A DNA stretch of 64,000 nt, taken from contig NC_135774.1 in assembly GCF_028453695.1 (NCBI RefSeq), positions 4,712,001 to 4,776,000 on the forward strand. The letters are read 5' to 3'. A program made the position numbers and the translations under genes. Source of the stretch: Augochlora pura. Taxonomy: Eukaryota; Arthropoda; Insecta; Hymenoptera; Halictidae. Numbering within the stretch: the first letter of the stretch is position 1; each line of letters starts with the position of its first letter. Of the stretch, positions 25,029-37,860 are shown piece by piece. Under the pieces are notes generated by a model, which made no database searches, was not told the origin of the DNA, and saw nothing but the letters and a program-made list of their open reading frames with translations.

Positions 25029-25130
25029 TAACCGCCCAAAATGCTGGGCGCTCCAATACCCGTGGTCCTTAGCGACGCTCGCCCGTCGAGCGCCGCCGTC
25101 CGCAAAGGGTTAAGGCACATTTGCGAGAAC

Positions 25131-26840
25131 GGCGGTTTCTTTTCGTAAATCACTATTTCTAAATATAAATAAAACCATAAACATTTCTGATACAGTTTAA
25201 TTGTCTTCATTTTGAAAATTTTAGTACTAAGTTGACGAAATTATTCTATTGAGAACGCTTTCCAAATTTTATATTGTGTCGATCATAGAAACTGCTAATT
25301 TGTTCATATTAATTATGATTTTTATTGCTGTTGACAACAAAATAAAACCAGTATTTTATTCGTTTATTTTTTTCCTACTTTCATTAGCGGTTAATATAAA
25401 TCAGTCTAGCATTTGCATTTCTAAAACTGTAACTTATCAAATCTGAATGACTGAGTTACTGTATTCATAAATGGAAGATATCTATAGATCATAATGACAT
25501 CGTATATTAATTAATTAGTAGATAAAATAACGTAATAAGTGAATCGTGATAATTCTCGTTCAGAATATCTATTTACAATAATTAGCAATATAATATCATA
25601 CAAATACAACATTTTCCAAATGAATTCCATATTAGATTAACAAAGGTAATCCTGTAGGCTTATATAATTGTACGATATGTATATTCGTGTGTAAATTAAT
25701 ATTTGGAAATTGGTGTAATTTAATACGAACATTTATAATGGTTCCGTGTAATTAGCTCCGTAACGAGAAACTATTGTACCTAATACATTCGATATTTTTG
25801 TTGCAGTTCCCAAATCCAACAGTTATTAATAATATTTTTTACATCGTCTTTTCACTTCCATATGTCTTTTAAAAATAGTTGTATAAAACGTTTTTCAAAA
25901 CACATTCAATCAACACAAACAGAAATAATTAAAATACATTACAATATTTGAAAAAGAAATATGAGCGAAAATTTATTCTGAAGAACATACCGAATTTAAG
26001 CTGAGATTAGTTTCGAAGAAAAAAGATTCGAATTTATAATCCTCAATTTGCTTATAAATTCTGGAAATGTAAAAATTTTATATTAATTTTACAATAAAAT
26101 TGATACAATAAATAAAAATGTATTAATATGCAACAAAAGGTATGACGAAAAAATAATCGCAGTAATAAACCTATATAGTACACAGAAATTCCATAAAGTT
26201 CACTACATGTGTGAAAACCCCAACAACATCATTCAGTTATCATATTTAAACTGTTTATTGTTTTGGATATAAAAATGACTGAAATAAAGGAAACTTAAAT
26301 AAAAGTCACTGTCAACAATATATTTTAAAAATTGCTGATTTTTCTACAACATAAATTCTCACGGAAGTTCGTTCCAATATTTTATTAGCATTACTTCTGC
26401 TACTTATTAACTCAATCCTTCAAACACTTGACGACGTAAACACGATAGACAAAGAGCATAACAGGATTTTATGAAAAGAAGATGTCGCATAAATACGCCG
26501 GAATACTGAGCACGAGTACTATATTTTCTGCAGAGTTCGGTGACGTAACCATTTTTTTCATACCCAGGTGTCTTTCCAGTATTTGAATTTCATTCATCCG
26601 ATCCAAAGCCTTATAAATAATGGTCATAATTCGTGAACCATAAATCAATATCGTTGAACACCTCATAAATTCCGCAACGATAAAAGAATCACAAGCAGTT
26701 CTTATTCAATGGAAAATATAGTGCTCTCGATGCGAGTGCATCCGAAATTTGCATAGCCAGTCTTCGACCACGGGATAGGTTGACGTAACATGAAATCTCA
26801 AATCATGAAATTTTATTAATGCAGTCATTGAAGATTACAA
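25131..26840. other. AT-rich noncoding stretch
   Basis: AT-rich. The 65-codon minus-strand frame at 26469-26666 is the only readable stretch and shows no domain. I see nothing else. Confidence 0.45.
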
Positions 26841-27480
26841 TGTTAAAATGCGTGCTGTACGTAAATATGTGTCCGTCACATTACGTACACATGGACCAGC
26901 TTCTGCCGAGTATGCCGTATAATATCCCCCCGCCACACCTGACCGACATGCCATCGCGGTAAAATCGCGCAATTTCTCCTTTTTACCTGCGCAAGCACTT
27001 ATTAGAGGACTCCGGATGATTTGCATGCTGCAGGAGAGGCGCAGTCCCAATTTACTGCTTATTGCTTATCGATCGTGCGCTCGTGCTTTACCAATACCCG
27101 TCAAAATCATCGCGATTTCGCGTGCACGCTCTATTTTGCGGAGACCCATACGTCATTATCGTCGATAACAGTTGCTCGCCTTTATCCTTGTTCTTGTGTG
27201 GCGCCACCGCACATCCAGCGCGCCACTAAATCACGCTTTAATTACAATTCGAAATAATTAATCGATGGAACTTATCGTTATACAACCGACGATTCCTGCG
27301 GCCGTCGATAAATTACGACTAATTATACCAGCCGCCCGCGTAAAGAGTGGCGGTTAGACGATTGAGCTTTTAAACGTCACGGAAATTCAATGTTCGTTAC
27401 AGGTGCTGCTAGTCGGAATAATGTTTAAAGAGCAATTCCGGTGTTACGTTCCCTTTTTATCCGTAGAGTAATTATTTAAT
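26841..27480. other. GC-rich island, no supported gene
   Basis: A CpG-containing island with overlapping short frames on both strands. No coding or repeat signature was recognised. Confidence 0.35.
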
Positions 27481-28480
27481 CGGTGCAGTGGGAATCGAGT
27501 AATTGGTATGTGCTAAACATTGGAATGTAAATTAAAAAGAGTTTCGGTGAAACGAAATATTCTTTTTCTGCTGTCGTTAGGAATGCACAAGATCCAAACA
27601 AACAATGAAATCAAAGTTAGGCAAAATTTTATTGGCATGACAGATAAAAGACAGAAACTAACGAATACAGTTTCATTCGCCGCAACTAAGATTTAAATCG
27701 AATATGAATTGATAAATAATATTGTACATCACACGATATCCGAACATGAATTTATTCGAACATTTTGTTCAAATAAGATTTTATCTGAACAAGAGTAAGA
27801 AGTTATAAGTTATACATAACAATATTAACAATAACAATTTATTGATACAGGAATTCGTTTAAATAATTAATCAATTAGAATACAAATTATTGGATTAAAG
27901 CATTTCTTCATGATTTAATAATTAATTCCATATTAATTCATTTACTTTAGAAATAAAAAAGAAGTAAACGTACATACAGTATCATCAGCGAAATAATAGA
28001 AATTAAACTGATTGTGAATGTATACATATGACAGATCATATTTGTACAAATACATGTACTCTCATAAAGTAAAACCTAAAGCATGTAACATGAATGTTTA
28101 AAAAACAACATAAACAAAATGTTTGTGTAAACAGAATTCATTCGAATAACTGGTTTAGGTGAATATTTATTCGAAACAATTCGAGTAGTGTAATATAAAT
28201 TCTTATTTAACAGTAATTCCTTTTCATTGTAAGGAACAGCATCTAATTAAATGCTTAAATAAAAACATTATCTATTGTGCAAAATCTTATGAACAAATGC
28301 CTACTTCTTCAGAATGCTGTTTAAAAAATAGGGGTATTTGTCAATTTAGTAACAGTATTATTATTAAAAAAGAAAATTTCCAGTAGAAACCCAAACAGAT
28401 GAGTTTAAACATTATGTAGTAAACCAATCCTTTTAACTCCTCAAAAACACTCAACTAATTTGATCCAATTTTAAACTGTT
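27481..28480. other. AT-rich noncoding stretch
   Basis: AT-rich with frequent TTAATAATTAA-type words. I see nothing functional. Confidence 0.45.
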
Positions 28481-29160
28481 TTTTTTTCAGTGCCCTGGCA
28501 TTAATGCCAGTCACTGCATGCGAATAGTTCTAACGATATGCGCTCGGCTCGCTTGATCGAATAGTGTCTGGCAAAGGTAGTATACTCATCTAGGGTGCTC
28601 GAGTTAAGAGCAAAACAATGTATTGTTTATACTGATTCATCTTTGACGTTAGACCCACCGGGGAAGCTCGTAAACGGCTACATAAAAACGGTTGACGGCT
28701 CGCATTTATAACACAAGAAACGGGTAACCAGCTAATCTGGCCGGTTATTCTCTCCAACCCGTGAACGACGGCGAACTTTAATAACGGAGCTACGCCCTGT
28801 TGGCTGCGAGGGGCCGGTGCAAGTCGTAAGAATAACGGCTCGTTGCATTCGGCTGGCATGTCCATTAGGTAATGGTAACGCCCTGCAGCGTGCCCGTTCT
28901 ACCGAAGACTGGGACGATGTTGTTGCGCCAAGTCGCGGGCTCGATGCAAGTTACCTCGACACTTGCACGAACGATCTTTCACTGAACCCACGGACTGCGT
29001 CGCGTTCACCGTGAATACTTGCTGTGCATTTTCACCCGCTTCGACCAACCCGCAAAATTGATTTCGATTTGGCACGGTCGTTTAGAGACCCCAAAGTGGC
29101 CGCTGGAAATGTCCCGTACCCGAAAATCTCCCTTTATCCGGTGAAGTGGGCAATTTCCTA
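28481..29160. other. GC-rich island, no supported gene
   Basis: A CpG-containing island. The minus frame (28590-28865) and the plus frame (28817-29014) overlap and lack domains. Confidence 0.35.
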
Positions 29161-30044
29161 CTCTAGTTAATAAAAGATATCGATTTATAGCAGTATTTAT
29201 AGAACAATGAAATTGATTACTACTAAAAGAAAATAATATAAACTTTGCGCAAATTTACAAAATCATAGAAAAGTTTCCTTCGTTACCTGCAAGATTACTC
29301 TATGCAAAAATAGAATAAGTTTTCTAGCATTTCTGCATAACTGCAATTTAGGAAGAACTACAAAAATTCAATCCGCATTATTCAAGTCCGCATGAACGAT
29401 TAGAGTCGAAAAATTCGCAGATTCCTGGTCATTAAACGAAAATGTCAAACTCATTGTCTTCCGTATAGATCAAATGATATTAAAAATATGTTCATATTTT
29501 TTCATACTTACGGAAATTTTTTGATTTAGTAATGTTGGAAAAAAATTAAGGATGCTGGTACATTATCTCCAATCTATTAAAATTGTGAACGGAGAAAATT
29601 AAATATTTGAACCTTAATCATTGGAATTGAAACAGTGAAGTTTAATTTTATATTATTTATGAATTTGGATATTACATTATATATCATAATATAATATCTA
29701 AATTCGACAGCACTTATAATTTATTATCAAACTTGTCATCAAACACATCATCAAGTAATTAAGTGCGAATTAAGGCATTCATTTTCAAAAATTTAAATTG
29801 CCTATAATAGTATCATAAACTAATTTGTTGAAAGCCTTAAATTTTGTTATTCTCAATCGTACTACATGGGATCAAAATGTTACAGTTTACTACGATTGGT
29901 TTTAAATCAAAAGTATTCTATGTATGACGGATCTGTACATACATATTCTGTGTATATCAGATCTCAATTAATTTATTCGTCAATTAACGAAAAACATTGA
30001 CCATCAGAAACAAGTTTCGTTAACACGAGGCGGCGGAGCCGACG

Positions 30045-31367
30045 CACAGTGGTCCGGATTGGCGCAAGGTGTGCCGCGGCCCTATAACTCGTCATTCGTA
30101 AGAGGTATAAACGCGAAATTTAAATTGATCAATGAAATAATGACAGATTATGGATTAATTAAGAAAAAAAAAATTAATTTTATTACTGTTATTATTATTA
30201 TTGTTGTTGTTATTGTTATTAATATTCTAATTATAATTACAACTATTAGTATTATATTTCTTATTATTTAATTATTAAATATAACGCCTCTGGATCTAAT
30301 TCCTTATTTTTTTTAGTACGCGATTTGATTCGAATGGTGGACATGTACGGATCTGATGTCAAAAGGAGACGATATAGTATATCTCAATTTGTTTCTATCC
30401 TAGAATTTTTTCGGGTGTTTCGTGTTCTAATTTGTTTAAAATCTTTATGTCGTGCTTCAAGAGTTTCCTCAGAAAGTTGTCCTATTGGTACTAATGCATA
30501 TTGAATAATGTCAGCTCCGTGAATTAATAATTTATGTACGGAAGGTGGCATGTAATACCACCCATAAGTTTGTACATAATATTTTGCTGTATTTTGTGTA
30601 TATTCTTCAAATTTGTATATATCTATTTTATGAATTAATGATTAGCTGCAACAAAGTACGGATTCCCTAAATTAATAATAATAAATAATATTAATAATAA
30701 TGTTATCAATAATTAATTAGTCTTATCGAAATCGTAACATAGTAAGTGTTATAATCTAAACAGTTCCTTCGAATAAGGCGGATGTTTAGCTCTTCTCTTC
30801 ACGGAGTTTCGAGATAGGCGCGCTGACGCGTCCAATGTTAGGAACTTTAAACAAGTATAATTTGAAAAGGTGGACGAAGGTGGAATAGTTTCTTTTTTAG
30901 CCGCTTAGAGGAAGCTGTCCTGAATATATTCCAATTTGTCACAGGCTGGAATTCGTTGGGACTTGCTAGATATTCTCTACCGAAACTAAAAAATTTGACA
31001 AATTTGTAACAGTTTATTTGACAATACTTTCCCAGCACATTTGTTGTGAAAATTATTATTACAGGAATGAATTTTAATCGCAAAAGGATCCCCTTTAATG
31101 CAAAAAAAGTTTGAAATCAAAATATTAAATGGTTACGTCACAACATCGAAAAGAAGACATGCAGTTATTTTTGACGAAAACCGCTATTCTTAGGAAGTCC
31201 GACTTTAAACCATTATTTCTATTACAAAATTGTATTAAATCATGCAAACATTTTTATTTTCGAGGTTGGTAGACATTTAAGGAGTAGCATATATTCAATT
31301 TAGATCGATATGCGAAAGTTCATTTTTTGGTCAAATGGCACACCTTACGTCAATCCGGACCACTGTG
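30045..31367 (-). mobile_element. Transib transposon derivative (1323 bp)
   Basis: The terminal inverted repeats are 31 bp with two mismatches and begin CACAGTGGTCCGGATTG. They are flanked by an exact CGACG duplication at 30040-30044 and 31368-31372. Transib elements are known for 5-bp duplications of CGNCG type and for ends resembling the CACAGTG heptamer of V(D)J recombination signals. The interior keeps a remnant of the transposase C-terminus on the minus strand and a TTATTG-type low-complexity tract near 30176-30260. Autonomous Transibs are usually around 3 kb or more, so this is a deleted, non-autonomous copy. Confidence 0.9.
30264..30641 (-). pseudogene. Transib (RAG1-like) transposase C-terminal remnant
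   Basis: Minus-strand translation from 30641 gives an open stretch of 85 codons, a TGA at 30384-30386, then another 39 codons in the same frame to 30264. It contains YGWYYMPPSVHKLLIHGAD, then PIGQLSEETLEARHKDF. This is the conserved C-terminal part of Transib transposases, related to the RAG1 core. By comparison with the RAG1 motif NESGNKLF, the glutamate in LEARHKDF is likely the third acid of the DDE triad. The segment after the stop (DILYRLLLTSDPYMS) continues the family pattern, so the stop is probably a later mutation. The first two catalytic aspartates and all of the N-terminal domains are absent. Confidence 0.85.
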
Positions 31368-31572
31368 CGACGGGTAGACGAAACCCAGTCTCGCTCGTTG
31401 GTTCAGTCGCCTCGCGTCAGCGGTACTCGCTTCTCATTGGTTGGTGTTTTTCATTAATAATTCATTAACGATGCCACAGAGAATATTTTTGTAAAGAAAA
31501 AAGTTGCTTGAAATAATTTCAGGCATCTCCCATTTCCGTATTGTTAGACATTTTTGGGACACCCTGTATATG

Positions 31573-33120
31573 ATATGCCAAACTTTTCGGTAATAGAGGT
31601 TAGGATGACTTTATATCATCGAAATATTAATAATCGTGTGTAAGCAGACAATTTCATTACGATTGGTTTGTATGGATTGCAAGGAAGCTCCAAGTGCAGC
31701 TGAAAAGTCTGCTATTCTATATGCAACAGCTAGTAAACTAGCTCTCTGGTCGAAAGCAGATAAGCAAACGGGTCTCGTTGTGTTCACTGTATCCAAACGT
31801 CAATCATCGGTTACCAGAAGGGGGTGAGATATTAAAAGATTGTTTCATCGAAGCAGAGAGGCGACGTCCCTGTTGTCGTCCTCGGCCATATCATCGATCT
31901 TAGTTAATTATACGAACCACGGTGCCGACCTTTAATGGCTTTAATAACAGCGACTCGAAGCTATACGATACAGAAGACGGACATAAATTGTGGACGTAAC
32001 GATACACGTAACGCGGTACCATTTTCCTAGCATCGAAAGATGCGTTCACTACAGGAAGGGACTCCTATGTGTTCCAAATTCTAAAAATGCAAGATACAGA
32101 TAATTACAATGCAAAAAATACAGATTTTTGCATTTAACAAATTTTTGAAATTTTACAAATTATTGTATATAAATTCACTATTTTCTTTCGAATCCCAGTT
32201 AAATTTTGGCAATTATTAAGCAATAAATTTAATCAACGAACTTAAGCGAAGTAACATTAATGCAATGACAGTATACAAATTAAACTGCCAAGTAGGTAGT
32301 GAAACAGGTTATATATAAATTATCATTATATTAAATCACGTAAATATATAAAATGTGTACCTATTCTAAACAAGTATTTTAAGGAATACAATCTAATATC
32401 TAGGAGAAAATAAAAAGTAAAACGCTATGATCAGGTGTTTTAGAATATTTAGGTTAGAGTTATTATTCGATAAGAAGTTTCTTGTTTACATGAAATTTCA
32501 AGCATTTATTTATGCCATTACGCATAATAAATAATAAACGTAGGATGAATCGCAGAAAAATAAGATACTTAAATATTTTTAATATAACTGAAAGTGCAGC
32601 GTAGAGTTGTCAATCAGTTTCATTATAAAAATGTTTTTAACATTGGATTTAACCAATTGAAAGTCATGTATCATTTTTCGAAAATACAGTAGAAAAGAAC
32701 TCTAAAAGATCAAACCTTTTAAACCTTTCCACAAGAACTGCAATTCTGAGGCACTACTAGAATAAATTATAGATTATCAAATTTATTCATATTTACAAAA
32801 TTGTTCTATGAGTTACAAGACTCAATTCTTTGTACATAAAATGCCCTTAGTAAGTCATGTGAGATGGGTGTAGTGTAAATCAAAAGATTTGCGGAGGACG
32901 TCAAAATGACGTGTACCAAATTTTCAATTTACGATTATTGATATTGCAAGGACACAGTTATGAGGAATCCAATCAACAAATTGATTTCATTTTACACGTA
33001 TTATTATTACTATTATTATTATTATTATTATGCCACACGTTATTATTATGATAACGGGCGCTGAAAGACTGAATAAATATATGCTTATAAAGCAGTACAG
33101 AACATCTGCTCTTGCTGCTC
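31573..33120. other. Mostly AT-rich noncoding stretch
   Basis: A small GC-balanced patch at 31620-32050 includes TTGTCGTCCTCGGCCAT then ATCGATCTTAGTTAAT (31872-31905), which resembles 38002-38036. The rest is AT-rich. No gene is supported; the frames at 31611-31827 overlap antiparallel. Confidence 0.4.
33000..33031. repeat. (ATT)n microsatellite
   Basis: About ten ATT units with one ACT interruption. Confidence 0.9.
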
Positions 33121-33129
33121 CACAAGTTT

Positions 33130-33660
33130 AATGTTAAAATTGCTTCGAGTGCGGAAGGATATTTTCGGCAGCGCAGTTGACGGTCCCGACATTTTCGAAT
33201 CAGAGTTGCCGCGAAGAGTCGCGTTTCGCAGCATACATCTAACAGCCGCATTAAACGAGTCGGTCGAGGGCGAATCCGAGTGGGGGATGAATCGTGTACA
33301 TGTTCCGATTCCAACGGCCGTACGGTCTAGGCCAAGGGATGCTTATCTAAATTCCCAGGCATATCGCGTGCTCCTCGGATAAGCCGGCCACGAATTCTAA
33401 TAAGGACAACGAGAATTTACTTCCAGCGAAATACGAGACGGCAGCGTTGGCGTCGGCGTCGGCGTCGGCTCGGCCGAGGAACTTTTATGAGAAAAGCTAC
33501 GCTGATACCCCTGGCCTCCTGCTCTTTTTCCGAAACGCGGTATTACTCTTTGAAATTCGCGTTGCGACTTCGTCAACGCAGTTACCAAAACATCAGTTTT
33601 CGTTCACGATTTCTGTGACACGTGACGTTTCGAAACAAGATTCGTAACATTAGCGAAAGC
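33130..33660. other. GC-rich island with (GGCGTC)n and a dispersed motif
   Basis: A CpG-rich patch with a short hexamer array (GGCGTC, about 33449-33468). The segment 33362-33418 (CGCGTGCTCCTCGGATAAGCC, then AATAAGGACAACGAGAA) is a diverged copy of 37862-37918. The overlapping short frames are not supported as genes. Confidence 0.4.
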
Positions 33661-36650
33661 GTTTCCATAGATGTAATGCATTGTTGTAATGCATTCTTAG
33701 AACAATGCCCCTTTTGTATTTTATAAGAGTATAAAAACGAATTATAAGTGACGAAACTCAACAAAATCTCAACAATGATTATCGCGATCGGTCACACTGT
33801 TTACAATCACTTCAATCATGACTCAAACATACGGATATCACGTGCAACGAACCTAAACTAAGATCTTTTAGAAATAAATCACATTCACAACACTGTCACC
33901 GACAGTTTCCCACTATACCAACTGAGACGATTTCAATCATATCCAGAAATCAATTAGAACATCCCACAACGACTTCATATATCACCGATCACGACAGAAC
34001 CGAACTGACGATGAATGTAAGAGAATCAGTTTCGTCGGCATACGATAGGCAGCGAAAGTGAAGAAAACACGAAAACATTACACGAAACATGAATCTACTC
34101 GACGTATGTTATTATGTCAAGGTTATGTTTCCAATATTTAATATGTTACAGTACGATCATTATGACGAAATATTTAGTTTTTATTTAGTGGATATTAGTT
34201 TTCATTTTACGGAGATGTAATATAAAAGCTTTAAAAATGCTATCATAGGTACAAAGAAATATTTGTCAAAATAACCCTACTAATCTTTGTTAATCATAAT
34301 TTCTGGTAATTACATAATGCAAGAAACACATCTACGTAGAGGTTATGTAATTTGTATAAGCATGTTTCATTATGCATATAGAAAGTGGCAAGAACTTTTC
34401 TGAGTACCTAATAATTTTCTATACTTCGTATGTTTCATAACTGATTCTTTGATACCAAAGTAATAAGTTCTAATTTACTATTATGATATTGTAATGGAGA
34501 TTTGTGAGTAGCAGATAAAGCCCGTGTATCATAAAAGGCAAAATTAAGGTAGTATTTTTCACTATTGCGTGCAGTCTACGTTTTAATCAAACGTATGGAT
34601 CGACTCTCCATTTCTCCGAACGTATTATAAAGCTACTGCAGTTGAACTTCTCGAATTGTACTTAAAGTTTAGAGCCTCCAGAGATAACAAGAAATAAGGT
34701 AATAAAGACTTACTTAACGTGATACCATAAAAATGGTCTCAATAGGATTTGATCAGGCGAAATCTCGTGATTCTACTCGATTTCAATTATTTCTGATTAA
34801 CTGTTCTAATTCTTTTAAGGTACTTCATTAGTTTGTCGATTTCTGGTAATACGTACGTCATTCTTCCCAAGATGTGTTATTTATTTTAGTTATATCAAAT
34901 GAAACGGAAAGACTCATTTCTAAATTTACATCAATAGCATTAATCTCATTTTAATCACCCTAACACAATATCGCTAAATAGCTATACGTTACTAGTGAAA
35001 CTAATCATCACATTTCTCTTCAAATTTGGTTGCATAAACTGCGCAAAACATTCCGCAAGGTTCAAATATTTGCAAGATTTTCGAAATTATCTTGCAAGGA
35101 TAATATAATATTATTCATTTCACGGCAGAGTGACACAAATGTTCGGTAATCAAATAGCGATATTTCCTACTAATTTTTTGATACTGGGAATACAAAGAAC
35201 TATGAAAAATAAAAATTTTGGTTTCTTTTTCGTGCGGGCTATAAGCATCAGTATAGTGAAAATGGTCCTTTTTAAAAACATTCGGCTAAGTAGATTTTCA
35301 GATATCGCGGTCGCCATTTTGAAAAACATACTTTTGAAAAAATAAATTGAAAATTCAGTATACCAACACTAATCATTCATATTATGAATAGAATTCTTAC
35401 GACAACTTTGTTAGTTTTTTCGAGCCTGGATTCTTTAAGAAAATGTAGAAAAGTATAGCCTCATAAAACGTAAACAGAATAATTCCTACGATTGGACCAG
35501 TAATTTGTGATTATATAATATCGCGGAAACATGTCCACAAAGAACTGTATTAGAATCCGTAACATGTCTAAGAGTACATACGACAGCTAGCTCCACTGAG
35601 CGGCTTACGTCTCTGTCCACTTGAGACTATAGAATCCTACGAGTTTCCCTCTCGACGCAAAAGTGACAGCTACAGAAACAGAAAAGTGAGCTGTCAGGGA
35701 ATTGCTATCAAGCTTGCGTGCTCCACAGAATTCTACTTCCGAGAGTAACTCCCGAGAGAAAACTCTCAACACGATCCGCAGTATAATGAGCACTCATAGA
35801 TCTCCGAATTATCCGCGGTAATCTTAAAAATATCTTCACCAGCTGCAACTCTGGAACGAAAAATCCGGATAGATAGTCACTTTGGAATCAAACTCCGGAA
35901 AGTTGTCTAACTGTGTGAGAAGAAACTTCTGATGGGTCTAAATTTGTAAATTTCGTGTCTTTGGAAACTCATCGCGCTCGCCATTGCCTCCTCACATACA
36001 AATTGTGATTCGCAGATAATTATTCGTACGAAAGAGATTTATTGCTGCCAGACATTACTACTTAGTGGGATTATTTTTATTGTACAATCTTTTAACACGT
36101 GAACAGCGGCCGACTGTGACAAAAATGTAACGGAGTATAGTTAGGATTACTTTATGTATCAATTTTGTTTAACGTGGTTCGGGCTGTAGCAACACATGTA
36201 CATCATTGGACATCATGGCAACCAGTTTAAAAAAAAAACGGTGTTTCGAGAAAACGTGTTTAAAATAGTAGATAAACTGCAGATAAAAATCATACTTGTA
36301 GCCAGTCTGTCAGCTCACAACCATCGAATGAACCTCGCTCTTGTTAAAAAAAAAGGCTAATTTTCCATTTCTTCTGTTGATCTACATAGATCAGAATGCG
36401 ATTCGGTCCCCTTTTCATGCCCTATACACTATGTTGCACTCTATTGCTGATGATTCGGTGGAACCGTTCAAACAACTACGTATGATTTCATCAATTTCTC
36501 GAATCTAACAATACCCTTTGGTAGAAATATTTTTGAAAGCAAATACTTTTAGAAGATGGATTTAAACAAGATCAGTTTTTTTAAGATTTTGGACTTGCAA
36601 ACATCCTTAAGCATAAAATATCTTCACACAATAAACTTAGATTTTCTTTC
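33661..36650. other. Noncoding stretch
   Basis: Three kilobases, mostly AT-rich, somewhat more balanced at 35580-36000. No gene, RNA or transposon end was recognised. Confidence 0.4.
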
Positions 36651-37048
36651 TCATCTAAAAAGTTATGTTAAGGGGAGTCGGCTTAGTGACGCACGAAAGA
36701 ATCGTTTTCGCGTTTATAAGTCGCGAAGCTATCCCGATATGAATGGACGGCACACGACGCGACACGGTATTTCGACAAATTAATGAAGATGACCAGCAAT
36801 CGTCACGATAGTAATTTGCGTTGGTGTTGTGCGTGCTTTTCGTAGTCTCCGCTGTGAAACTTTCGTTGTAATCGTACGTTAAAAGGTACGGTTGAAGCGA
36901 AGACTGTACACGTCGATGTTGGAAGCCGAAGGGTCACTGTTCGCGTCGCAGTGTGCTGAAGAAGAGTCTCGACGACTGTCTCAAAGAAGATTGTGTAGAC
37001 GGATGTTTCGATCGTGATCGTTTCATCGAACTAGAAATTCGTCTGGGG

Positions 37049-37098
37049 ATGTGGGCGTTTCTACTTTTGGGGGTTTCCGCGAGAACTTCCATTTCGGT
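37049..37098 (+). CDS. Candidate first coding exon with signal-peptide-like start
   Basis: An ATG at 37049 opens MWAFLLLGVSARTSIS, a short hydrophobic N-terminus with small residues (GVSA) that could form a signal-peptidase site. The reading meets TCGGT followed by GTAAGA, a consensus splice donor at 37099; without splicing the frame stops at 37100-37102. The 200 bases upstream are GC-balanced, resembling a 5' leader, and the frame is open back to 36893. If real, this is exon 1 of a secreted or membrane protein whose later exons lie beyond a very long intron. No family can be named from 16 residues, and a hydrophobic ATG plus a donor can arise by chance. Confidence 0.22.
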
Positions 37099-37860
37099 GT
37101 AAGAAATGGACACTTATTGGTTTTTGCCGACTACTGCATAATACCAATCAGTGCCTTTTTTAAAGTGACGACACCCGCTTGTTGCGCTGTGAGGGAGTCT
37201 TGTCTGTATGAAATTTATGAAGTTAAGAACTGCTATGGGAAATCGTTCAGGTCAGCCTTCGACGGTTACGCTACCGTCGTGTACTCGATTAGGGTGATCC
37301 TTCGGATTAACCGATTTACGGATAACTGCCTTATTAGGCAGTTCTCTTAAAAATTTTAACTTTATGACATGGCATGGTTATTGAGGAAAACATTCTATTG
37401 AGAAAGACAAAGTTATGTTTGCCAGATGTAAAAAAGTCTTATTCTCAAAAATAATCTTCCTCGCGATCGTCTCATAAACCCTATCGACAGAAACTCCAGG
37501 TGTTCGCGCCTTTGGGACGAAACAAATTATTATACTCGAAAAAGTTCTAAATGTTGTAACTATGAAGAAAATGGTACTGTGCAAGGGGTTGACAACGTTA
37601 TGTGTCGACTATGTTTCCAAACCACGTGAGACCGTTCGTTAGCCGTAGATGTGAGTTTCGCAATGGGTTTGCTATCAAAGTTGCTTTTGCATCTTCGTGG
37701 TAAAAAAGGTTCACTTCCATTCGGTTCATTGTCTTTCTTCTGGCTCGGAATGGCAATGCAAGTTCTCAAGTAGTTAGTATAACAATGATAGCAATAACAC
37801 GCCGGGGATCTCCCGTTGGTGTTTGGACGAAAAACTTCTTATCTGCGCGAGTTCTAGAGA

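Larger units (their letters stand above)
23993..25109. mobile_element. piggyBac-like MITE interrupted by a mariner
   Basis: The outer ends are CCCTTAGCGGACGGCTGGCG (left) and, reverse-complemented, CCCTTTGCGGACGGCGGCGC (right), with TTAA at 23989-23992 and 25110-25113. Removing the 924-bp mariner and one TA leaves about 191 bp, the same size as the other TTAA MITEs here. Its left half is a tandem array of a 43-bp unit. The mariner sits at the TA in the centre of the third copy of that unit. Confidence 0.82.
29863..31568. mobile_element. Old foldback-type MITE interrupted by Transib
   Basis: The right end is ATTTTTGGGACACCCTGTA (31550-31568); the left end near 29863 is degenerate (TACATGGGATCAAAATGT). 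The sequence left of the Transib insertion (ACGAAAAACATTGACCATCAG, then ACACGAGGCGGCGG) pairs with the reverse complement of the sequence to its right (ATGAAAAACACCAACCAATGAG, then ACGCGAGGCGACTG). The host element is therefore a long inverted repeat split near its centre. The CCAATGAGAAGCGAG block relates it to the MITE at 7127-7352. With the insertion removed it would be about 380 bp. Confidence 0.65.
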
